This document shows, in pieces, positions 7,528 to 17,415 of a stretch of DNA of 61,882 nucleotides. A program made the translations under genes and the position numbers. Origin of the DNA: an uncultured Eubacteriales bacterium (lineage in GTDB: Bacteria; Bacillota; Clostridia; TANB77; CAG-508); assembly GCA_949288185.1 (NCBI GenBank), contig CASEIZ010000035.1, forward strand, positions 1 to 61,882, read 5' to 3'. Positions within the stretch are counted from its first letter, which is position 1. Each line of letters opens with the position of its first letter. The notes beneath the pieces were generated by a model, which was given only the letters and a program-made list of their open reading frames with translations, did not search any database and was not told the origin of the DNA.

Positions 7528-10500
7528 TTATTTGTTTATTTCTTTTTCCATTTTTCTTATTATATCATCTTTTGCCAATTTGTTAATATATTGATATGTG
7601 TTTTCCTTTCTTCTTGGGTCAAACGTACATATTGATTTATATTCACAATATTCACATGGTGTTTTACCTTCTTTATAATATGGCTTTAAATCAATATTTC
7701 CATCAAAAATTTCTTTTCCAATTTCTTTTATGGTTTGATAAATATATTTTTGCAATATGCTAAATTCTTCTTGCTTTACACCATTTGTCCATTTTTCAAT
7801 CACTTCTCCAGATTTGCTAATCGCTGCAGGAACCATTTTAGAAGTTCCTGTTGTCAAAGAATGATCATTCATCTTAATAACTTTTACATCAGCCACAATT
7901 AATCCTTTCATCTTGAAGTTTTTTCTAATTAATTCTTCTATTTCTTCATCTGATATTTTTTTATCTGCTTTTATCATTTGCTCTAATAGTGAAAAATAGA
8001 ATATCCCTGCCGGAATCAAATCCTCTTCTTTACATACGGCATCTGCATAAGTTAATAATTGGATTTGTAAACCTGCATACACTTCATTTAAATCAATATT
8101 TTTGCTTGAAGATTTGTAATCAATAATTCTTAAATAATTTCCATCCTCTTCTTTAGCAATATCAATTCTATCGATTTTACCAGTAATTTCAATTCTTTTT
8201 CCATCTTCTAATTCTAATAAAATTGGTTTGTATTCTCCTTTTTTATCAAATTCCACTTCTGTTCCTTTAATGGTAAAATCACTGTAAATTAATGTCTGAA
8301 TAATATATTTTAATGCTTTACTGACAATCTTTTTTAATCTTCTTACTAAGATTTTATATTTTACTGTTGCCTTAAAGATGTAATTTTTGGATAATTCTAA
8401 ATCTTCATCAATGATTTTAGATACAATCTTTTGAATATCTATTTCTTCTAATTCTGCTAAATTCAAGCTATTTTCATGTACGTATTTAAAAAATTCATCA
8501 ATTGTTTCATGCATAAAAGAACCTGTATTAAAACTTTGAATTTTTAACTCTTCTTTTGGTTTTACTTTTAAGCCATATTGTAAATAATAGGAAAATGGAC
8601 ATCTTCTATATTGTTCTAATCTAGATACACTTGTATGTAAAGTATTTCCATATAATTTATCCATATTCTCTTTTTTTAATTTTTTCGGTACATTTGTATA
8701 TGTTAGCCCTTCCATATCTTGTTCTAATCTTGTATTCCAATTAGGATTTTGTTTATACCAATCATATACTGCATACCATAATCTTTCTATATCTTCTTTG
8801 TTTCTTAATTGATATAATTTTTCTAACAATTCTTCATAGGTAATATTTTGACCGACAAGTTCGTATTTTTTGCCTACAACATCACTTTGTTCTTCTAATT
8901 TTAGAAAAATCTTCTTAATTTTATGAATCAAGATAGATGGTCTTAAGGCTCTTCCTTCCCCATCTGATGAAGCATAAGATAAATACATTTCTTTCTCAGC
9001 AGTTGTTAAAACTTTATATATGTTAAAGTTTTCTTCATATAAGTTTTCTAATGTTCCATTTGCCAATTCCATACCATCATTTTTTAATCTTTCTCTATCT
9101 GCATCATTTAAAAATCCCTCATCTTTATTCACACTTGGAAAAACACCATCATTTAGTCCAATGACAAATACAATATCCACTTTATGGCTTCTTGTTCTAT
9201 CCACATCTCCTAAAGTCACTTGGTCTTGTGTTGCTGGAATTTTACCCAATTCACTATTTTTTAGGCCAATTTTTAAAATTTTGCTGAAGGTGTCAATCGT
9301 CATCTTATCTTCTTGAAATACCAAAACAATTTCATCTAACACTTCTAGAATGATGTTATAACTTTCCACATATTCATTTGCTAAATCAATCAAACCATTT
9401 TCTTCTAACCATTTTACTTTTTTAGAAATTTTTTCTTCTATATTTTGTTCTTGCAAAAATGTATAGATTTGCTTTGTAATATTCATTGCTGTCTTTTCTT
9501 TATCTATATTCTTTTTTAAAGTAACTAATGGTTGTATGATTTGTTTTCTGATTTCATTTAGTCTTTCAATCTCTTGTTTTTTGGATTCATCTTCCATCTC
9601 ATATTTGAAATCTTCTTTCCATTTATTTCGTTTAATTCCCCATTTTGTACAATAGTTTTCTAATCGGAAGATTTCATCATCATCTATGTCTAAAAAGCCT
9701 AATTTAATATAATTAAACATGGCTTCACTTGTATAATTGTTTGTAAAGATTTCAAATATAGAAAGTACATATTGCACTATGATATTTTGATTTAAGTCTC
9801 TTTTTTCATCTATAAACACAGGTATATCATATTTTGCAAAAATACTTCTTACTAATGAAGAATACATATCTATATTTTTGGTGATAATCGCTATATCTTT
9901 GTATCTTAAGTTTTTCTCTCTTACTATCTTGCAAATGGTTTTGGCTACATTTTCGATTTCTGAATATCTATTTTTTGCTAAAAATAAATGTATCTTTTCC
10001 ACATTTTTTGCATATTTTGTGGATTTTATACTTAATAAATTCTGACTTAAAACTTGTAATTCTTCATTTTTTAATCGATATTGATTTTCTAAATTGACAG
10101 GTTCTTCTAGTTTAAAATGATTTTCATCAATCATTCTAATTAGCTTTTTTAATGTTTGTTTATTAGAGTAAAACACATCTATATCTGGATTAGTTTCCAT
10201 TTCTAAATTATCAATACATATTGTAATATTCACTTGTTTTGCATATTTTATAAATTGTTTGATTACTTCATATTCTTGTGCTGTATAGCCTGAAAATTCA
10301 TCTATATAAATAATACTATTTTTTATCCAACTTAAATTCTCTATGTTTTTTGCTAAGAAATCTAACAAATCTGTTTCTTCAATATAATTTTGTGAAATTT
10401 GTTCTTCATAATTTTGATAAATGAATCGGATATCCTCTAATTTTGTTTTTAAATATTTATCTTCTAAGTTTTCAATCTCTTTATTTAATATATCTAATGT

Positions 10501-10887
10501 GATTCCATGTTTTTTTAATTCTGTAATACTTTGCATTCCAATCTCTATATTTTCATCACTTTTTCCTAAAAACTTGAAATCATTTTGATGTTTCGATAAA
10601 ATGGAATATATAAGCATTGCTTTTCCACATTTTGATAAATTGGTTTTATTTCTTCCTCCAATTTCATTTAAAGCTCTATTAGCCATTCTACTAAAAGTAA
10701 TTACTTCTGCATTCATGACTGCTTTCTCTTTTAAAAATCCCATTAAATTTTTCTCTGCAGTAAATGAAAATTGTTCTGGAGTAATGTAATATATATTTTC
10801 TTCTTTTTCTATTAAATTCGCAATTTCTGAAAAACACAGACTACTTTTTCCTGTTCCTGTCTTCCCATAAATAATTCTTAAGCCCAT
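7528..10887 (-). CDS. addB: ATP-dependent helicase/nuclease subunit AddB
   Basis: The 1119-residue protein matches AddB of the AddAB recombination complex, which resects double-strand breaks and recognises Chi. It has a Walker A (GKTGTGKSS, 8-16), a UvrD-like body, and a C-terminal PD-(D/E)XK nuclease with IIDYKSS. The Fe-S staple cysteines are RRCPFSYYLQYGL plus the C-terminal CEYCEYKSIC (C1078, C1081, C1087). AAGGAG lies 6 nt before the ATG. The usual partner gene addA does not follow; two MFS genes do. The upstream region carries a long inverted repeat beginning beside the ribosome binding site. Confidence 0.93.
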   Translation of the reverse strand: MGLRIIYGKTGTGKSSLCFSEIANLIEKEENIYYITPEQFSFTAEKNLMGFLKEKAVMNAEVITFSRMANRALNEIGGRNKTNLSKCGKAMLIYSILSKHQNDFKFLGKSDENIEIGMQSITELKKHGITLDILNKEIENLEDKYLKTKLEDIRFIYQNYEEQISQNYIEETDLLDFLAKNIENLSWIKNSIIYIDEFSGYTAQEYEVIKQFIKYAKQVNITICIDNLEMETNPDIDVFYSNKQTLKKLIRMIDENHFKLEEPVNLENQYRLKNEELQVLSQNLLSIKSTKYAKNVEKIHLFLAKNRYSEIENVAKTICKIVREKNLRYKDIAIITKNIDMYSSLVRSIFAKYDIPVFIDEKRDLNQNIIVQYVLSIFEIFTNNYTSEAMFNYIKLGFLDIDDDEIFRLENYCTKWGIKRNKWKEDFKYEMEDESKKQEIERLNEIRKQIIQPLVTLKKNIDKEKTAMNITKQIYTFLQEQNIEEKISKKVKWLEENGLIDLANEYVESYNIILEVLDEIVLVFQEDKMTIDTFSKILKIGLKNSELGKIPATQDQVTLGDVDRTRSHKVDIVFVIGLNDGVFPSVNKDEGFLNDADRERLKNDGMELANGTLENLYEENFNIYKVLTTAEKEMYLSYASSDGEGRALRPSILIHKIKKIFLKLEEQSDVVGKKYELVGQNITYEELLEKLYQLRNKEDIERLWYAVYDWYKQNPNWNTRLEQDMEGLTYTNVPKKLKKENMDKLYGNTLHTSVSRLEQYRRCPFSYYLQYGLKVKPKEELKIQSFNTGSFMHETIDEFFKYVHENSLNLAELEEIDIQKIVSKIIDEDLELSKNYIFKATVKYKILVRRLKKIVSKALKYIIQTLIYSDFTIKGTEVEFDKKGEYKPILLELEDGKRIEITGKIDRIDIAKEEDGNYLRIIDYKSSSKNIDLNEVYAGLQIQLLTYADAVCKEEDLIPAGIFYFSLLEQMIKADKKISDEEIEELIRKNFKMKGLIVADVKVIKMNDHSLTTGTSKMVPAAISKSGEVIEKWTNGVKQEEFSILQKYIYQTIKEIGKEIFDGNIDLKPYYKEGKTPCEYCEYKSICTFDPRRKENTYQYINKLAKDDIIRKMEKEINK

Positions 10888-10898
10888 AAAATTCTCCT

Positions 10899-11245
10899 TT
10901 TTGTCCTTTTGGGGACGTTTCTGTTTGGGACATTTTTATGTTACCCTTTTAATTAACTTATTCATATTTATCTTAAAACTATATAATTAATAAATAAATA
11001 TATACTAAAAAGAAACATCTTTCAAACTAGACTATCTTTTACAAATTGTATTATACAATAAAAAAAATAGCAAGATTTTTCTTGCTATTTTCCTATAAAA
11101 GTATTTTATTTCTGGTATTAAAAACATCTTTTTCACTAAAGCAATTGTTGTTTGGAAGTCTATCAAGTCTTAAGAAAGACATTTTGGTTAGAATTTAAGT
11201 AAACATAAAAATGTCCCAAACAGAAACGTCCCCAAAAGGACAAAA
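10899..11245. repeat. 42-bp inverted repeat pair (GGGGACG family) around the addB leader
   Basis: The left arm 10899-10940 and right arm 11204-11245 are exact reverse complements over 42 bp and contain GGGGACGTTTCTGTTTGGGA. The same 38-bp core (with AATTG for TTTTG) forms a snapback hairpin at 55956-56038. The gap 10888-11266 otherwise holds a terminator at 11064-11091 and AT-rich DNA with a TATAAT on the minus strand near 11050, probably part of the addB promoter. The repeats look like REP-type elements; no transposase is present here. Confidence 0.85.
11064..11091 (-). terminator. Terminator of the fru-pts operon
   Basis: A 12-bp stem (11064-11075 with 11080-11091) has a 4-nt loop. On the minus strand it is followed by a run of eight T, typical of an intrinsic terminator after ptsI. 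Confidence 0.88.
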
Positions 11246-11266
11246 CAGAAAAATCCCAAAAGGACA

Positions 11267-12958
11267 TTATTGTTTTAGTCTCTTTTCTACTTCTTCTGCA
11301 GATGCCATTTGTAAAATTTCTTCACTAAGTTTTACACATGTTTCTTTGTCCAAATGATTGATTGTTTTTCTAGCTCTTAATATATTGTTTGAGTTCATTG
11401 AGAATTCGTCTAAGCCTAGTCCCACTAGAAGTGGTATAAAAGTTGGATCTCCTGCTGCTTCTCCACACATTCCACAGATGATGTTTGCTGAATGTGCTCC
11501 ATCAATTGCTTTTTTGATTAATTTGATAACTGCAGGATGATATTTTGTATATAACTTAGATATCTTTTCATTTCCTCTTTCTACTGCTACTGTATATTGA
11601 ATTAAATCATTTGTTCCTATACTAAAGAAATCACATTCTTGGGCTAATTTGTCTGCCATTAAGGCTGCTGATGGGATTTCAATCATAATTCCTACTTGAA
11701 TATTTTTGTCATATACAATATTTTCATTGTCTAATTCTTGTTTACATTCTTCTAATACTTGTTTAGCAGCTCTTAATTCTTCTATAGAAGATATCATTGG
11801 AAACATGATGGCCAATTTTCCAAATGCACTTGCTCTTAATATAGCTCTTAATTGTGTTTTGAAAATTGTTGGATTATCTAAACATAATCTGATTGCTCTA
11901 TATCCTAAAAATGGATTGGCTTCTTTTTCTAATTTTAGATATTTTAAATCTTTATCTCCTCCAACATCTAATGTTCTGATAATAGCTTCTTTATCTTTCA
12001 TAATTTCTGCTACTTTTTTATATGCTTCAAATTGACTTTCTTCTGATGGCATTATATCACTATCCATGTATAAAAATTCACTTCTTAATAGTCCAACACC
12101 TTCTGCTGTATTATTTACTGCAATTTCAGCATCTGCTGGAAGTCCTATATTGGCATATAATTTTACTTTGGTTCCATCTTTTGTGAATGTTTCTTCATTT
12201 CTATATTTATCTAATTCTGATTTTTCTTGTTCTAACTGTTTTTCTAAATCTAATAATTTTTGTTTTTCTTCTTCAGTTGGATTGATATAGATTTCTCCAG
12301 ATGTCCCATTAATGGCTACACTCTCACCATCTTTGAATATTTTAGTAGCTTCTTCTACTTTGGTAATGGCTGGAATTGTATGTGTTCTTGCCATAATAGA
12401 TGTATGTGAATTTTCTCCTCCTAGTTCTGTGATAATTCCAGATACATTTTTAAAATCTAGTTTTGCAGTTTCAGAAGTTGTTAATTCTGTTGCTACAATA
12501 ACTGTATTTGGATTTAAATTGCTTAAGTCAATCGTTTCTTCCTTGAATAGTTTTCCTAATACTCTATTTTTTATATCTAGAATATCTCTAGATCTTGATG
12601 CCATGTATTCATCATCCATATTTTCGAAAATCTGTATAATGCTATTAAATCCAACCTCTACGGCATATTCTGCATTATACTTTGAATTTTTAATGGCATT
12701 TTCTGTTTCTGAAATTAATGATGGATCTTGCATAATCATTAAATATGCTTGCATGATGTCTGCTTCTGTACCATTCATATTTTTCATTTGTGTCTCGGTT
12801 TCATTGATAACTTCTTCTAATGCTTTGTGAACTCTTGCTAATTCTTGCTCTATTTGCTCGCTTTCTATTGTTTTCTTTTCTATTTTTCTTTCTACTTTTT
12901 TTAAAACAACTATATTTCCAAATCCTATACCAGTTGAAACACCTTTTCCTTTTAGCAT
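11267..12958 (-). CDS. ptsI: PTS enzyme I (phosphoenolpyruvate-protein phosphotransferase)
   Basis: Enzyme I takes phosphate from PEP and passes it to HPr, the first step of PTS sugar uptake. The protein is about 563 residues, the normal length. The active-site His is in GGENSHTSIMART. The PEP-binding C-terminal TIM barrel includes TLDVGGDKDLKYL, GTNDLIQYTVAVERG and the Cys segment CGMCGEAAG. The ATG at 12958 has AAGGA 9 nt upstream; an in-frame ATG nine bases earlier sits too close to that site. It is last in the fruK-fruA-ptsH-ptsI order, separated from ptsH by a long hairpin element. Confidence 0.95.
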   Translation of the reverse strand: MLKGKGVSTGIGFGNIVVLKKVERKIEKKTIESEQIEQELARVHKALEEVINETETQMKNMNGTEADIMQAYLMIMQDPSLISETENAIKNSKYNAEYAVEVGFNSIIQIFENMDDEYMASRSRDILDIKNRVLGKLFKEETIDLSNLNPNTVIVATELTTSETAKLDFKNVSGIITELGGENSHTSIMARTHTIPAITKVEEATKIFKDGESVAINGTSGEIYINPTEEEKQKLLDLEKQLEQEKSELDKYRNEETFTKDGTKVKLYANIGLPADAEIAVNNTAEGVGLLRSEFLYMDSDIMPSEESQFEAYKKVAEIMKDKEAIIRTLDVGGDKDLKYLKLEKEANPFLGYRAIRLCLDNPTIFKTQLRAILRASAFGKLAIMFPMISSIEELRAAKQVLEECKQELDNENIVYDKNIQVGIMIEIPSAALMADKLAQECDFFSIGTNDLIQYTVAVERGNEKISKLYTKYHPAVIKLIKKAIDGAHSANIICGMCGEAAGDPTFIPLLVGLGLDEFSMNSNNILRARKTINHLDKETCVKLSEEILQMASAEEVEKRLKQ

Positions 12959-13029
12959 TTGTACCATTCCTTATATATGTATTTAGATTTTATGGATTAA
13001 TCTATAAACCTTTAACTGTTACAGGTTAG

Positions 13030-13200
13030 CATCCCCTTTCCGGAGGGCATATATATTATATTTTAAGCGGGTTTCGGGGGGACCGACACGCTACATATTC
13101 TTAATAAATCAGCGACAGTCCCGTGGGAGCTGATTTAGTTAGAATATGTAAAGTGTTGGGATAGCGAAAAATATAATATATATGCCCTCCGGAAAGGATG
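13030..13200. repeat. Long hairpin element C between ptsH and ptsI
   Basis: The arms 13030-13064 and 13167-13200 are inverted repeats with a 2-bp indel, covering TTTCCGGAGGGCATATATAT. A second, inner stem pairs ACATATTCT and AAATCAGC with their complements around the loop at 13119-13131. Nearly the whole 170 bases can fold as one long hairpin. It begins 23 nt after the ptsH stop and is richer in G and C than its surroundings. Its loop blocks do not match those of elements B and D. Confidence 0.75.
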
Positions 13201-13223
13201 TCTAAACCGTAATTAAAATCTGT

Positions 13224-13496
13224 CTATTTTTGTTCTTCACCAAAATTATTTTCAAAACCTTTTATGATTTCTGATAATGCTTTTTCTTCATCCTCTCCAT
13301 CACATTCTATTTCGATTTCTGTATTATACTTAATTCCTGCTGCCATGATTCCTAATATAGATTTTGCATCAATTGTTTTACCATTGACATTTAATTTTAT
13401 TGTACTTTGAAATGATGCGGCAAGTTTTGCTAATTCACCTGCTGGTCTTGCATGTAACCCTGTTTCATTTTTTAATATAATTGTATCTTTTACCAT
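13224..13496 (-). CDS. ptsH: Phosphocarrier protein HPr
   Basis: This 90-residue protein has the catalytic His15 in GLHARPAG and Ser46 in AKSILGIM, the site modified by HPr kinase in Bacillota. It should therefore both carry phosphate from enzyme I to sugar permeases and act in carbon catabolite control. GGAGG precedes the ATG. It lies 24 nt after fruA in the same operon, so HPr supply is tied to fructose induction. Some Clostridia keep ptsH elsewhere, so a second copy could exist outside the window. Confidence 0.96.
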   Translation of the reverse strand: MVKDTIILKNETGLHARPAGELAKLAASFQSTIKLNVNGKTIDAKSILGIMAAGIKYNTEIEIECDGEDEEKALSEIIKGFENNFGEEQK

Positions 13497-13520
13497 AATT
13501 TCCTCCTATTTTGTGTAATT

Positions 13521-15443
13521 TTATGCTTGTTTTTGATATTCAGGCAAATTCTTTTTTAATTTTGCCATAATTAACATAGAAATAATTGCTCCGATTGCAA
13601 TTGCTAATAAATATTTTACAGGATGTCCAATAGTTGCTATGACAAATATTCCTCCATGTGGTGCCATTAATGTACAACTAAACCACATTGAAAGTGCTCC
13701 TGTAACTGCTGATCCAATAACAAATGCTGGAATTGTTCTTAGTGGATCTGCTGATGCAAAAGGAATTGCTCCTTCTGATATAAATGATAATCCCATAATA
13801 TAATTGACATATGCTGCTTGTTTATCTTTTTTAGGAATTTTTCTTGGGAATATAGTTGCTAAAAGTGCAATTGCAAGTGGTGGAACCATTCCTCCTGCCA
13901 TAACAGCTGCCATGATTTCATATTGTCCTGATGCTAACATTCCTGTTCCAAATGTGTATGCTGCTTTATTAATAGGTCCTCCTAAATCCACAGCCATCAT
14001 TCCACCTAATATAGCTCCTAATATAATTTTGTTTGCATTACTCATTGAAGATAAATAATCATTAATTGCAGTATTGATTGCTGCTACATAAGGATTTATT
14101 AATAACATAAATGTTCCCATAAGCAATATTCCAAATACAGGGTATAAAAGAATTGTTTTAATCCCTTCTATACTGTCTGGTAAATAACTACATAATTTTT
14201 TCAATCCTAAAACAATATATCCACCAACAAAACCTGCAATTAATGCTCCTAAAAATCCTGAACTTACTAAAGTGATATCACCATTTGTTAATGATTCAAA
14301 TGTTGTTCCTTGTACTGCTAAAATTCCTCCAACAAATCCGACTGCTAAACCTGGCCTATCTGCAATACTCATAGCAATATAACCTGCAAGTATATATAGC
14401 ATAACATTAAATGCTGCATTTCCTATTGTTTTAAAAAATGCTGCAATTGGAGTATTCATACCAAAATTTGAAGGATCGATTGAATAGTCATCTAGTAAGA
14501 ATGCGATTGCTATTAAAATTCCTCCACCTACAACAAATGGTAACATATGTGTAACACCATTCATTAAGTGTTTATAGATTTTTGTTCCTATTTTTTCTTT
14601 TTCTTCATCATTTTCTTCAGCTGTATTTTTCTTATCTGAATGATATGTTTTCGCATTTGGTGATAATACATTTTCAATTAATTCTTTTGGTTTATTGATT
14701 CCATCTGCTACTTTTGCTTTTATCAACTTTTTACCATCAAATCTTGATAAATCAATTTTTGTATCTGATGCGATAATAATTCCTTTTGCATTTTGGATTT
14801 CTTCTTTTGTGAATTTATTTTTCACTCCTGATGATCCATGTGTTTCTACTTTTACTTTATGTCCTAGTTGTTCTCCCATTTGTTCTAAAGCTTCTGCTGC
14901 CATATACGTATGTGCAATACCTGTTGGACAGCTAGTGATTGCTAAAATTTCATATTGCTCGTTTTCATTTTTTTCTTCTCCTAATTTTTCCGTTTCCGCT
15001 TTATCTATGCATTCTAAAAATTCTTTTGGTGATTTTGCATTATATAATGCTTGTCTAAAATCTGTATCCATTAACAATGTCGATAATCTGCTCAACACAT
15101 CTAGATGCACATTATCTTTTGTATTTGGTGCTGCTATTAAAAATAGGAGTTTTGCTGGACTTCCATCTAATGATTTAAAATCCACTCCATCTGGAATGAT
15201 CATGGCAGCTAGACCAGGTTTTTCTACTGCTTCTGTCTTGCCATGAGGAATCGCAATTCCTTCACCAATTCCTGTTGTTCCTTCTTCCTCTCTTTTTAAT
15301 ACTGCTTGTTTGTAGGCTTCCTTATCATTAATATTTTCATTTTCTACCATTAAATCTACTAATTGAATAATCGCTTCTTCTTTACTATTTGCTTTTCCAT
15401 GCAGATTAATGGCTTTTTCGCTAAGTAAATCTGTAATTCTCAT
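13521..15443 (-). CDS. fruA: Fructose-specific PTS enzyme IIABC
   Basis: The 640-residue permease has an EIIA domain at 1-150 with phospho-His67 in AIPHGKT. An EIIB domain follows with phospho-Cys172 in ITSCPTGIAHTYMAAEAL. The EIIC membrane domain runs from about 285 to the end, with the motif GGPINKAAYTFG. It imports fructose as fructose 1-phosphate. AAAGGGG lies before the ATG. It sits between fruK and ptsH; the domain order A-B-C is typical of Gram-positive FruA. Confidence 0.95.
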   Translation of the reverse strand: MRITDLLSEKAINLHGKANSKEEAIIQLVDLMVENENINDKEAYKQAVLKREEEGTTGIGEGIAIPHGKTEAVEKPGLAAMIIPDGVDFKSLDGSPAKLLFLIAAPNTKDNVHLDVLSRLSTLLMDTDFRQALYNAKSPKEFLECIDKAETEKLGEEKNENEQYEILAITSCPTGIAHTYMAAEALEQMGEQLGHKVKVETHGSSGVKNKFTKEEIQNAKGIIIASDTKIDLSRFDGKKLIKAKVADGINKPKELIENVLSPNAKTYHSDKKNTAEENDEEKEKIGTKIYKHLMNGVTHMLPFVVGGGILIAIAFLLDDYSIDPSNFGMNTPIAAFFKTIGNAAFNVMLYILAGYIAMSIADRPGLAVGFVGGILAVQGTTFESLTNGDITLVSSGFLGALIAGFVGGYIVLGLKKLCSYLPDSIEGIKTILLYPVFGILLMGTFMLLINPYVAAINTAINDYLSSMSNANKIILGAILGGMMAVDLGGPINKAAYTFGTGMLASGQYEIMAAVMAGGMVPPLAIALLATIFPRKIPKKDKQAAYVNYIMGLSFISEGAIPFASADPLRTIPAFVIGSAVTGALSMWFSCTLMAPHGGIFVIATIGHPVKYLLAIAIGAIISMLIMAKLKKNLPEYQKQA

Positions 15444-15540
15444 ATTTTTACCCCTTTCTTTTGTATTATTTTTTGAAGTACTGCAAACCAGTCTTCACAT
15501 CTGTGCGTAGAACCTTTTCATTTTGTTAACACACATTTTT

Positions 15541-16458
15541 TTATAATTGTTTTAAAAGTAAATCGACATCCTCTTTAGTTGCCAGTCGTATAGAAAATGC
15601 AGTTGCACTTCCTGCTGCGACACCTGTTTTTAATGCGTATTCATAATCTTGCGTTTGATAATATCCTGCTAAAAATCCTGCTACCATAGAATCTCCAGAG
15701 CCAACGGTATTTACCACTTGTCCTTCAAGTGCTTTTGCATAATATGTTTTATCATTCTTGGTTAACAATAGTGCCCCCTCTTTTCCTAATGATACTAACA
15801 CATTTTGTGCTCCTATTTTTTGTAGTGTTTTTGCTGCATTGATAATATCTTCTTTTGTTAAAATTTTGCAATTTAGTGTTTCTTCTAATTCCTCTTTATT
15901 TGGTTTTATTAAAAAAGGATGATACTTTAATACATTCATCAGTAATTCTTGTGTGGAATCTACTATAAAAGTGATTTCTTTTTCATGAAGTTGTTTACAT
16001 ATTCTTTCATAGATATTATTATCTATATTTTTAGGTATACTTCCTGATAAAATCACAATATCTTTTGTCGACATCTTTCGTATTTTCTCAAATAATGCTT
16101 CGATATCTCCTTTTGTAATTTGCGGTCCCATTCCATTTAAAGCTGTTTCTTCCACATTATTTTCATTTATAGAACTTATTTTAATATTGATTCTTGTTAT
16201 CCCTTTTTCTACTTTAACAAAATCTGTCTTTACACCTTGTGACTCTATTTTGTGTATTAACTCTTCTCCAGTAAAACCAGCCACAAAACCAAGTGCTGTA
16301 TTTTCAATTCCTAAATTTTTTAGTACAATAGAAACATTCAGTCCTTTTCCTCCTGGTAATATTGTTTCCGTTTTTGTTCTATTTATTTCACCAATTTTAA
16401 AATTTTCAACTTGCGTGATATAATCTAATGCAGGATTAAATGTTATTGTGTAAATCAT
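15541..16458 (-). CDS. fruK: 1-phosphofructokinase
   Basis: The 305-residue PfkB-family kinase converts fructose 1-phosphate to fructose 1,6-bisphosphate. It shows the N-terminal NPALDYI motif, the glycine-rich GGKGLNVS signature near residue 37, and the C-terminal VGSGDSMVAGF motif with the catalytic Asp. It is the first gene of the fru-pts operon, with GAGGAGGG before its ATG and a promoter at 16478-16506. No DeoR-type FruR gene is linked. Tagatose-6-phosphate kinase is the main alternative, but the fruA neighbour decides against it. Confidence 0.93.
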   Translation of the reverse strand: MIYTITFNPALDYITQVENFKIGEINRTKTETILPGGKGLNVSIVLKNLGIENTALGFVAGFTGEELIHKIESQGVKTDFVKVEKGITRINIKISSINENNVEETALNGMGPQITKGDIEALFEKIRKMSTKDIVILSGSIPKNIDNNIYERICKQLHEKEITFIVDSTQELLMNVLKYHPFLIKPNKEELEETLNCKILTKEDIINAAKTLQKIGAQNVLVSLGKEGALLLTKNDKTYYAKALEGQVVNTVGSGDSMVAGFLAGYYQTQDYEYALKTGVAAGSATAFSIRLATKEDVDLLLKQL

Positions 16459-16477
16459 TTTTCCCTCCTCGTTTCAG

Positions 16478-16506
16478 ATTCTATCATACCTAATCTTATT
16501 TTACAA
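16478..16506 (-). promoter_or_regulatory. Sigma-A promoter of the fru-pts operon
   Basis: On the minus strand TTGTAA (16506-16501) and TAGAAT (16483-16478) are 17 bp apart, 20 bp before the fruK start. I see no clear cre site. Confidence 0.7.
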
Positions 16507-16545
16507 CATTTTTTTGTCGCATAGAGTTCGTTTGTCTGTGCGACA

Positions 16546-17415
16546 TTATGCTTCTCTTCGCCAATAAAACAAATATTGTTGTGCTAAACCTGCTAAATCC
16601 CCAAATTTCTCTTTTGCAATTTTTTCAATTTGTTTTTTACTTACTTTTGCTTCATCTTCATTTTTGATATATAAATCATTCATGACTCTTCTTACCCATA
16701 CATCTATGGGAAATACTTCTAATCGTTTTAAATCAGAAAATAATAATATACAGTCTGCTACTTTTGGTCCTATGCCTGAAAGGGTTAGTAATTTTTCTCT
16801 TACTTCCATTGTATTCGGATTTTTCTTCAATTCTTCTAAATCTACTTTTCCTTCTAGTATCATTTTTGTAGTTTCATACAACCTGATATCTCTAAATCCT
16901 AATCCTAATTTTCTATATTCTTCTATTGTAACATCTTTTAGTTCTTCTGGCGTTGGAAATGTATAATATATTTTTCCATTCCATTCTATTGTATTTCCAT
17001 ATGCCTTGGCTAATCTTTCAATAATTCCTTTTATTCTTGGTATATTATTATTTGCAGATATGATAAAAGATATAATGGTTTCCCATAAATCTTGATTTAA
17101 AATTCTGATTCCTTTACCATATGCAATACTTGTTTTCATATACTTGTCTTTTTTTGCTAATTCTTTTTTGATTTGTTCATAGTTTCTATCTAAATCAAAA
17201 TACTTCTGTATTTCCTCTTCGAAATTTCCATTTTTACATATACCAGTGAACACAAAATCTTGTCCCTCTTTTTTAATATTGACAATATTTTCTTTCCATA
17301 TACCTGTATAGCTCCCATTTTCTTCTTCATTCCAACGAAAACATTGTCCACATTCAAATATATCTTTTAAATTAAAAGTTTCTGGTTTTTTTAATATATA
17401 TTGTTTTTCTTTCAT
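16546..17415 (-). CDS. 8-oxoguanine DNA glycosylase (OGG1/HhH-GPD family)
   Basis: The protein of about 289 residues would excise 8-oxoguanine and cleave the strand. The N-terminal domain has ECGQCFRW, typical of OGG1-like enzymes. The helix-hairpin-helix is in LTLSGIGPKVADCILLF, with the catalytic Lys, and the conserved Asp follows in VFPIDVWVRR. The ATG at 17415 has AAAGGA upstream; an upstream in-frame TTG at 17442 has no ribosome binding site. It lies upstream of fruK but that operon has its own promoter. Confidence 0.9.
   Translation of the reverse strand: MKEKQYILKKPETFNLKDIFECGQCFRWNEEENGSYTGIWKENIVNIKKEGQDFVFTGICKNGNFEEEIQKYFDLDRNYEQIKKELAKKDKYMKTSIAYGKGIRILNQDLWETIISFIISANNNIPRIKGIIERLAKAYGNTIEWNGKIYYTFPTPEELKDVTIEEYRKLGLGFRDIRLYETTKMILEGKVDLEELKKNPNTMEVREKLLTLSGIGPKVADCILLFSDLKRLEVFPIDVWVRRVMNDLYIKNEDEAKVSKKQIEKIAKEKFGDLAGLAQQYLFYWRREA

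Noticed and set aside
12312..12830. 172-codon plus-strand frame opposite ptsI
   Set aside because: It lies antisense to a well-supported gene, has no start signals, and arises from codon bias.
14695..15246. 183-codon plus-strand frame opposite fruA
   Set aside because: It is antisense to the EIIA/EIIB part of fruA and lacks a ribosome binding site or any recognisable motif.
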